Assembly: GCA_947470165.1 (NCBI GenBank)
Contig: CANISN010000079.1
Coordinates: 1-7,087, forward strand
Length of the DNA: 7,087 nt
Direction of reading: 5' to 3'
From: Burkholderiaceae bacterium
GTDB lineage: Bacteria > Pseudomonadota > Gammaproteobacteria > Burkholderiales > Burkholderiaceae
Numbering within the stretch: the first letter of the stretch is position 1; the number at the start of each line of letters is the position of its first letter. The position numbers and the translations under genes are program-made. Positions 1 through 7,087 of the stretch are shown here, in pieces. The notes beneath the pieces were generated by a model that was given only the letters and a program-made list of their open reading frames with translations, ran no database searches and was not told the origin of the DNA.

Positions 1-5
1 GTTGT

Positions 6-82
6 TGGCGGAGTGGACGGGACTCGAACCCGCGACCCCCGGCGTGACAGGCCGGTATTCTAACCAACTGAACTACCACTCC
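6..82 (-). tRNA. tRNA-Asp (anticodon GUC)
   Basis: A complete 77-nt tRNA read on the minus strand, with its 3' CCA encoded at 6-8. The 7-bp acceptor stem pairs perfectly (GGAGTGG with CCACTCC), the T loop has the usual GGTTCGA, and the anticodon GUC lies at 46-48 in the loop of a CCGGC/GCCGG-type stem. The discriminator base is G73, the usual aspartate identity base. The body is nearly the same as the well-known Escherichia coli tRNA-Asp. It delivers aspartate for GAC/GAU codons; G34 is commonly modified to queuosine in bacteria, which cannot be seen here. It is the last of three tRNAs in the same direction, 25 bp after tRNA-Glu, so the three are probably cut from one precursor. Only 5 nt downstream of it lie in the window, so any terminator is out of view. 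Confidence 0.97.
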
Positions 83-107
83 AGTGCTGCAAAAACTTTA
101 GAAACCT

Positions 108-183
108 TGGCGTCCCCACGGGGATTCGAACCCCGGTACTCACCGTGAAAGGGTGATGTCCTAGGCCTCTAGACGATGGGGAC
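108..183 (-). tRNA. tRNA-Glu (anticodon UUC)
   Basis: A complete 76-nt tRNA on the minus strand with CCA encoded at 108-110. The acceptor stem GTCCCCA/TGGGGAC is fully paired and the discriminator is G73. The anticodon loop CTTTCAC puts UUC at 147-149, and the T arm reads GGGGTTCGAATCCCC. It reads GAA and GAG. It is the middle gene of the Ala-Glu-Asp cluster, with spacers of 32 bp to tRNA-Ala and 25 bp to tRNA-Asp. Its charging enzyme, glutamyl-tRNA synthetase, is encoded about 190 bp upstream on the same strand (373-1767). Besides translation, Glu-tRNA-Glu is the substrate of HemA in tetrapyrrole synthesis in proteobacteria; that is general knowledge and is not shown here. Confidence 0.97.
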
Positions 184-215
184 CTGGACTACAACATACT
201 GCTATTTTAAATGCT

Positions 216-291
<76 letters not shown>

Positions 292-334
292 GTAATCTCA
301 CTAAATAACTACAAGACACTCAAAACAATCCAAG

Positions 335-364
335 ATTTTATCCTATTTTTGTGCGGCCGCGCAA
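335..364 (-). promoter_or_regulatory. possible promoter of the tRNA-Ala-Glu-Asp cluster
   Basis: Read on the minus strand, the spacer between gltX and tRNA-Ala contains TAAAAT (335-340; five of six bases of the sigma-70 -10 consensus) 18 bp after TTGCGC (359-364; three of six bases of a -35). Transcription would start about 35-40 nt before tRNA-Ala. The weak -35 is unusual for a stable-RNA promoter. Read-through from gltX is an equally good explanation, because no terminator is seen after gltX. The -35 overlaps the 348-365 dyad. Confidence 0.3.
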
Positions 365-365
365 A
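348..365. repeat. 18-bp inverted repeat with GCGGCCGC core
   Basis: A dyad centred between 356 and 357 reads tttGTGCGG/CCGCgCaaa on the plus strand. Eight of nine positions are complementary and the ninth is T opposite G. The core 353-360 is the palindrome GCGGCCGC. The short GC-rich block stands out in an AT-rich spacer. As RNA it would need a 4-nt loop and is followed by no U-run in either direction (the minus transcript continues with A residues), so it is not a normal intrinsic terminator. It could be a protein-binding site or an RNA-processing hairpin in a gltX-tRNA transcript. The function is unknown. Confidence 0.5.
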
Positions 366-372
366 TTCTTGT

Positions 373-1767
373 TTAGACGACCTTGGAGAGCCGTTGAACA
401 GCCTCATCCTTACCTAAAACAACTAAGACAGAATCTATGGCGGGTGTCTGAGTTGTAGCAAATAAGGCATAGCGAACGGGCATGGCTAAGGCTGGCATTT
501 TGATCTGATGCTTTGCCAGTACTTCTTTAAACGCTGCACTATAAGCCGCTTTGGTATGCTCAGCATTGTTGATGGTCGCAATTAAATCTTGCAAGGCTGG
601 AATGATTTCTGGAGGAATATTTGCAGCGATTTGTTCTGCACTGTGAGTAGGTGCGGGCAAGTAAAAAAGCTTGGCACCTTCTGCAATTTCAATCAAGGTA
701 TTGGCACGATCTTTAAATAGAGCAACTACCTCAACAAAGTTAGGACCATGCTCTGTATCGATACCTAGTTCATGGGCAAACGGTTTAGTTACTTCAGCTA
801 AAACTGTAGGGTCGGCATTCTGAATATACTGATGGTTAAGCCAAAGCAATTTTTCAGGATTATGCTGTGCCGGCGATCTACCGAGGCTATCGAGATCAAA
901 CCAACTTACAAATTGCTCTTTAGTAAAGATCTCAGCATCACCATGTGACCAACCTAGTCTTGCTAGGTAATTCAAGATTGCTTCAGGCAGGTACCCTGCT
1001 TTTTGGTAATCGCGCACACTCATTGCGCCATTACGCTTACTCATCTTTTCACCCGAGTCATTGAGGACAGTTGGTAAATGGGCATATACCGGAGGTGTGC
1101 CACCAAGTGCCTGCATGATATTAATTTGGCGAGGCGTGTTATTGACGTGATCGTCGCCACGAATAACGTGGGTGATGTTCATATCAAGATCATCAACAAC
1201 TACACAAAAGTTATACGTTGGCGTGCCATCAGGACGCGCAATCACTAAGTCATCTAGCTCATCATTACTGATTTCAATTTGACCTTTTACTGCATCTTGC
1301 CAAATAACGGAGCCACCAAGCGGATTCTTAAACCGAATTACGGGTAGAGCCGCTGCAGGTACTGCTGGTAGTGTTTTGCCTGGCTCAGGTCGCCATTGGC
1401 CGTTATAACGAGGCTTTTCTTTATTGACCATCTGTTGATCGCGCAACTTATTGAGTTCTTCTTCACTCATATAGCAGGGGTAGGCTAGACCGGCATCCAG
1501 CATTTGTTTGACGACTTCGCGATAACGGTCTATGCGTTGCATTTGGTAGATGGGCCCTTCATCCAAGTCCAAGCCAAGCCAAGCCATTCCTTCGATAATC
1601 ACATCTACCGCCTCTTGAGAAGAGCGCTCAACATCGGTATCTTCAATTCTTAAAATGAAATCGCCCTGGTTATGGCGGGCAAAAGCCCATGGATACAAAG
1701 CACTGCGGAGGTTGCCTAGGTGAATAAAGCCCGTTGGACTAGGGGCGAAACGTGTACGTATATGCAT
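373..1767 (-). CDS. gltX: glutamyl-tRNA synthetase (GluRS)
   Basis: Cytoplasmic class I synthetase that joins glutamate to tRNA-Glu using ATP. The 464-residue protein has the usual bacterial GluRS length. It opens with the ATP-binding signature [13 protein letters not shown] (residues 7-19, the HIGH motif being I-H-L-G) and carries KMSKR at 241-245. Between them are the GluRS stretches RIEDTD (40-45), [11 protein letters not shown] (183-193) and HVIRGDDH (200-207). The C-terminal part from about residue 310 is the helical anticodon-binding region. The zinc ligands known in E. coli GluRS (C98, C100, C125, H127) are mostly replaced: the matching positions are C98, M100, W125 and P127, so the zinc site is probably absent. 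The ATG at 1767 follows only a weak GAGA-like ribosome site, but the catalytic motif begins seven residues later, which rules out a much later start. It is divergent from hslO and upstream of the tRNA cluster that includes tRNA-Glu. Whether it charges only tRNA-Glu or also tRNA-Gln cannot be decided here. Confidence 0.98.
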   Translation of the reverse strand: MHIRTRFAPSPTGFIHLGNLRSALYPWAFARHNQGDFILRIEDTDVERSSQEAVDVIIEGMAWLGLDLDEGPIYQMQRIDRYREVVKQMLDAGLAYPCYMSEEELNKLRDQQMVNKEKPRYNGQWRPEPGKTLPAVPAAALPVIRFKNPLGGSVIWQDAVKGQIEISNDELDDLVIARPDGTPTYNFCVVVDDLDMNITHVIRGDDHVNNTPRQINIMQALGGTPPVYAHLPTVLNDSGEKMSKRNGAMSVRDYQKAGYLPEAILNYLARLGWSHGDAEIFTKEQFVSWFDLDSLGRSPAQHNPEKLLWLNHQYIQNADPTVLAEVTKPFAHELGIDTEHGPNFVEVVALFKDRANTLIEIAEGAKLFYLPAPTHSAEQIAANIPPEIIPALQDLIATINNAEHTKAAYSAAFKEVLAKHQIKMPALAMPVRYALFATTQTPAIDSVLVVLGKDEAVQRLSKVV

Positions 1768-1844
1768 AAATAAGATTATCTCAGGTCAGCTTTGAATTTT
1801 GCCAATTTGCACTCCAATGCGCAAAAACATGGATACTTTCGCTT
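1768..1844. promoter_or_regulatory. divergent promoter region between gltX and hslO
   Basis: These 77 bp must hold the start signals of both genes unless they lie inside the opposite coding region. Toward gltX (minus strand) I see TTGGCA (1800-1805; five of six -35 bases) and GATAAT (1775-1780; five of six -10 bases), but they are 19 bp apart and would leave almost no leader before the ATG. A second choice is TTGCGC followed by CAAAAT at 17 bp. Toward hslO no pair is convincing, and no heat-shock (sigma-32) promoter can be called with confidence. The AT-rich sequence contains short mirrored TTTTGC (1797-1802) and GCAAAA (1821-1826) arms. Confidence 0.35.
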
Positions 1845-2810
1845 ATGAATGAATTACTCGTATTTATGTGTGATGGCGCCCCAGTCCGCGGGGAGATTGT
1901 TTCCATTAGTAGCGCTTGGCAGGCCGTTTTAGAACGCCGCAACGATCCCCCTGTAGTCAGGCAAATACTGGGTGACTTTGTCGGTGCTGCTACCCTTTTA
2001 AGTGCCAGCCTTAAATTTGATGGAACTTTGATTATTCAAGCCCAAAGTAAGGGCCCCATTCAGTTGCTTGTAGTTGAATGTAAGTCTGACCTCACTATGC
2101 GGGCAACAGTAAAGCTATCCGTAGATGCATCTGCAATTGACCCCAATGCCACCCTTAGTCAATTATTGGATGCAGACAATACCGGCCGCCTTGTGATTAC
2201 TCTGGACCCGTCAGATCGCCAAGCAGGTCAAGCCCCATACCAAGGCATCGTAGCCCTCCAAGAACATCGTGGCACAGTAATGAAGCCTGTTACTAGCGCG
2301 GCTGAAGCCATTGCTCTATACATGCAAAATTCCGAACAACTTGATACTCGGATTTGGCTGGCGTCAAATGAAACCCATGTCGGTGGACTACTATTGCAAC
2401 GATTACCGGATTCTGGCGGGCATGCCCATCTTGACCCGCAACTAGCTGCAGAAGGTTGGAGCAGAATTCAGACGCTGGGTGAAACTATTACCAATGAAGA
2501 GTTGTTGACCCTTCCGCCCCAAACTATCTTGCGCCGACTTTTTTTAGAAGAGTCTGCCGAAAATGGAGTTCGCAGCTTTCCTGCTCGCCCCATTCATTTC
2601 TCATGTCGTTGCTCACGCGCTAAGGTTGCTGATGTTCTGAGGATGCTTGGTGAAGAGGAAGTAGAAAGTATTCTTGCTGAGCAAGGAACGGTACAAACCG
2701 AATGTGATTTCTGCTCTAAAGCCTACAGCTTTGATGCGGTTGATTGCAGGCAGGTATTTAAAACCGATCTACTGACAGATGCTACTAGACCGCCATCGAG
2801 TGGGCACTAA
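1845..2810 (+). CDS. hslO: Hsp33 redox-regulated holdase chaperone
   Basis: Cytoplasmic chaperone that is off when reduced and zinc-bound, and turns on when oxidants form disulfides, holding unfolding proteins until DnaK/GroEL can refold them. The 321-residue product follows the Hsp33 family along its length: an N-terminal substrate-binding domain with APVRGEIV (12-19) and SLKFDG (55-60), then MQNSEQL (160-166), a linker with EELLTLPP (218-225), and a C-terminal redox switch. The four zinc cysteines are all present as CxC (C254, C256) and CxxC (C287, C290). The protein is somewhat longer than the E. coli one (about 292), partly through a longer middle region and an extra tail after the switch. 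The ATG at 1845 has no clear Shine-Dalgarno sequence. The frame stays open upstream to a stop at 1767-1769 without another ATG, GTG or TTG, so this is the only sensible start. It is transcribed away from gltX and converges on ftsB with a 10-bp gap. Confidence 0.96.
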   Translation: MNELLVFMCDGAPVRGEIVSISSAWQAVLERRNDPPVVRQILGDFVGAATLLSASLKFDGTLIIQAQSKGPIQLLVVECKSDLTMRATVKLSVDASAIDPNATLSQLLDADNTGRLVITLDPSDRQAGQAPYQGIVALQEHRGTVMKPVTSAAEAIALYMQNSEQLDTRIWLASNETHVGGLLLQRLPDSGGHAHLDPQLAAEGWSRIQTLGETITNEELLTLPPQTILRRLFLEESAENGVRSFPARPIHFSCRCSRAKVADVLRMLGEEEVESILAEQGTVQTECDFCSKAYSFDAVDCRQVFKTDLLTDATRPPSSGH

Positions 2811-2820
2811 ATAGTCGTCA

Positions 2821-3120
2821 TTACTGCTTGGTAGTTACTGCTGATTTATCAGAAGGCAAAATCTGGACAAAGTACTCACCTTCTTTAATCATCCCGTGCT
2901 CAACGCGGGCACGCTCTTCAATTGCACGCGTGCCCTCTTTTAGATCTTTGACATCACCGGTTAACTTAGCATTACGCAAGTTGAGGAGACTGTTCTTGGC
3001 TTGCTGTAACTCGAGTTGTTTTTCCAGCTCATAGACTTTGAGCCATCCACCCTTACCCAACCACAGTGGGTACTGTATTGCGATGAGCAACAACAGCATG
3101 GAGTAGATGACGATACGCAT
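2821..3120 (-). CDS. ftsB: cell division protein FtsB
   Basis: Small bitopic inner-membrane protein of the divisome. In E. coli, FtsB forms a subcomplex with FtsL and FtsQ that activates septal peptidoglycan synthesis by FtsWI. The 99-residue product has a short cytoplasmic N-terminus, one hydrophobic helix (about residues 3-21), the family motif QYPLWLGKGG (16-25; compare QYSLWFGKNG in E. coli), a heptad-like coiled coil at about 28-65, and the conserved AIEERAR (66-72) with the following GEYFVQILP. It is the last gene of the operon, 21 bp after eno, a neighbourhood also found in E. coli and other proteobacteria. There is no clear Shine-Dalgarno sequence before the ATG at 3120 (the bases just upstream read ACCGCCT), so translation may depend on ribosomes finishing eno. 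The next Met is residue 8, inside the membrane segment, and is less likely as a start. It was formerly called YgbQ. Confidence 0.95.
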   Translation of the reverse strand: MRIVIYSMLLLLIAIQYPLWLGKGGWLKVYELEKQLELQQAKNSLLNLRNAKLTGDVKDLKEGTRAIEERARVEHGMIKEGEYFVQILPSDKSAVTTKQ

Positions 3121-3141
3121 AGGCGGTAGCTTTGCTGTCTA

Positions 3142-4437
<1,296 letters not shown>

Positions 4438-4463
4438 CTAAATAAGAATGAACTACTGATAAT

Positions 4464-4490
4464 AAAAAATGATAGTTATTTAAAACTATC
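4464..4490 (-). terminator. weak intrinsic terminator or attenuator hairpin at the kdsA stop
   Basis: On the minus strand GATAGTT (4484-4490) and AACTATC (4471-4477) form a 7-bp stem with a 6-nt loop, followed by A and then six T residues (4464-4469). The kdsA stop codon (4476-4478) lies in the downstream arm and loop edge. The stem has only two G:C pairs, so termination would be partial at best, and a ribosome finishing kdsA would cover it. It may tune eno and ftsB relative to pyrG-kdsA or mark a 3' end formed by RNA processing. Confidence 0.4.
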
Positions 4491-5339
4491 TTCTAAGAAT
4501 GAACCTGATTTTTTTACTACAGAATCGATTGATACTAAAGATTCAAGTAGCTCTTTCATGCGATTGAGCGGCACTGCGTTTGGACCATCAGAAAGCGCTT
4601 TGGCAGGATCTGGATGGGTCTCCATAAATAAGCCACTAATGCCTACTGCAACAGCAGCGCGAGCCAGGACAGGAACAAACTCACGTTGCCCACCGCTAGC
4701 AGTCCCTTGTCCACCAGGTAGCTGGACAGAATGCGTTGCATCAAAGACAACCGGTGCATTTGCTTCACGCAAAATTGACAAGCTACGCATATCTGAAACT
4801 AAATTGTTATAACCAAATGAAGCGCCACGCTCACAAACCATAAATTGATCGGGGAGATTGACTTCAGCAGCTGCAGCTCGGGCCTTATCAATGACATTGA
4901 GCATTTCATGAGGTGACAAGAATTGCCCTTTTTTAAAATTTACAGGCTTACCGCTTTGAGCGCAAGCTCTAATAAAGTCTGTCTGTCTACATAAAAAGGC
5001 TGGTGTCTGCAACACATCCACCACTTTAGATACAGGCTCGATCTCGCTAATATCATGAATGTCAGTTAATACCGGCACACCAATTTCACGTTTTACACGA
5101 GCCAAGATCTCAAGTCCCTTTTCCATTCCAAGCCCTCTAAACGAGGTTCCTGATGAGCGGTTGGCTTTATCAAAAGAAGATTTATAGACGAATGGAATAC
5201 CGAGTGCACTAGTAATTTGCTTGAGTTCGCCAGCAATATCTAATGCTGACTGTTCTGATTCAATCACACATGGACCTGCTATCAAAAAGAAACGGTGCTT
5301 TAATCCAACATCGAAACCACATAACTTAAATGAGCTCAT
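4476..5339 (-). CDS. kdsA: 3-deoxy-D-manno-octulosonate 8-phosphate (Kdo-8-P) synthase
   Basis: Cytoplasmic aldol-type enzyme that condenses phosphoenolpyruvate with D-arabinose 5-phosphate to give Kdo-8-phosphate, the precursor of the Kdo that joins lipid A to the LPS core. The single TIM-barrel domain has the family stretches [11 protein letters not shown] (18-28), [12 protein letters not shown] (52-63), [15 protein letters not shown] (107-121), [11 protein letters not shown] (176-186) and SDGPNAVPL (250-258). The likely metal ligands C24, H203, E240 and D251 match the spacing of the metal-dependent Aquifex enzyme; E. coli KdsA has Asn in place of the cysteine. An in-frame TTG at 5342 precedes the ATG at 5339, but AAGGAG (5345-5350) sits 5 nt before the ATG and only 2 nt before the TTG, so I chose the ATG (287 residues). 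That ribosome site overlaps the pyrG stop codon, which suggests translational coupling. The related DAHP synthase is excluded by the close match to KdsA motifs. Confidence 0.97.
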   Translation of the reverse strand: MSSFKLCGFDVGLKHRFFLIAGPCVIESEQSALDIAGELKQITSALGIPFVYKSSFDKANRSSGTSFRGLGMEKGLEILARVKREIGVPVLTDIHDISEIEPVSKVVDVLQTPAFLCRQTDFIRACAQSGKPVNFKKGQFLSPHEMLNVIDKARAAAAEVNLPDQFMVCERGASFGYNNLVSDMRSLSILREANAPVVFDATHSVQLPGGQGTASGGQREFVPVLARAAVAVGISGLFMETHPDPAKALSDGPNAVPLNRMKELLESLVSIDSVVKKSGSFLEDSFK

Positions 5340-5344
5340 CAAAT

Positions 5345-5348
5345 CTCC

Positions 5349-5350
<2 letters not shown>
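5345..5350 (-). promoter_or_regulatory. kdsA ribosome binding site overlapping the pyrG stop
   Basis: AAGGAG on the minus strand, with a 5-nt spacer to the ATG at 5337-5339. Its first two bases are the last two of the pyrG TAA stop (5349-5351). It is the clearest Shine-Dalgarno sequence in the window and decides the ATG over the adjacent TTG as the kdsA start. Ribosomes ending pyrG would be positioned to start kdsA. Confidence 0.8.

Positions 5351-7087
<1,737 letters not shown>

Noticed and set aside
348..365. Rho-independent terminator of gltX
   Set aside because: The dyad has room for only a 4-nt loop and is followed on the minus strand by A residues, not T residues.
1829..1852. An upstream ATG at 1829 as a longer hslO start
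   Set aside because: It is in a different frame and reaches a TGA after seven codons. It could at most be a tiny upstream frame overlapping the hslO start, and it has no ribosome site.
2828..3034. Open frame on the plus strand opposite ftsB
   Set aside because: It is fully antisense to a well-supported ftsB, serine/arginine-rich and with no ribosome site; a shadow of the coding strand.
4558..4812. 84-codon open frame on the plus strand opposite kdsA
   Set aside because: The frame is open because of kdsA codon composition; the low-complexity Ala/Pro/Thr product has no independent support.
5340..5342. TTG as the kdsA start codon
   Set aside because: It is only 2 nt from the AAGGAG ribosome site, whereas the following ATG has a proper 5-nt spacer.

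Overview
The window carries a compact block of housekeeping genes from a Gram-negative bacterium, most likely a betaproteobacterium of the order Burkholderiales. Kdo synthesis (kdsA) implies lipopolysaccharide. The order pyrG-kdsA-eno-ftsB is a known proteobacterial arrangement that I associate especially with beta classes. By eye the GC content is moderate (about mid-40s percent), lower than Burkholderia, and together with the protein sequences this suggests a Polynucleobacter-like freshwater lineage. The genus is an inference from memory, not a database match.

Layout, left to right. At 6-291 three tRNA genes lie on the minus strand; in transcription order they are Ala(GGC), Glu(UUC) and Asp(GUC), all with encoded CCA ends. 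An 81-bp spacer follows, holding an 18-bp dyad with a GCGGCCGC core and a possible tRNA promoter. At 373-1767 is gltX (glutamyl-tRNA synthetase, minus). A 77-bp divergent intergenic region separates it from hslO (Hsp33 redox chaperone, plus, 1845-2810). hslO runs tail to tail, with a 10-bp gap, into a four-gene minus-strand operon that is read pyrG (5349-7010), kdsA (4476-5339), eno (3142-4428), ftsB (2821-3120). The 77 bp upstream of pyrG hold a perfect -10 hexamer that probably starts the operon.

The operon genes fit together metabolically. Enolase makes phosphoenolpyruvate, which KdsA condenses with arabinose-5-phosphate to give Kdo-8-phosphate. PyrG makes CTP, which is used later to activate Kdo as CMP-Kdo for lipid A assembly. 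FtsB belongs to the divisome, so the cluster links nucleotide supply, outer-membrane synthesis and septation. gltX and the nearby tRNA-Glu form an enzyme-substrate pair for glutamate charging.

All genes look intact. I see no insertion sequence, prophage, CRISPR array, toxin-antitoxin pair or other accessory system, and no gene-free stretch longer than about 81 bp. The points worth a second look are small: metal-dependent-type active-site residues in KdsA, a missing zinc site in GltX, a weak terminator-like hairpin across the kdsA stop codon, the dyad upstream of the tRNAs, and the missing terminator at the convergent hslO/ftsB junction. I do not think the window contains an undescribed system.
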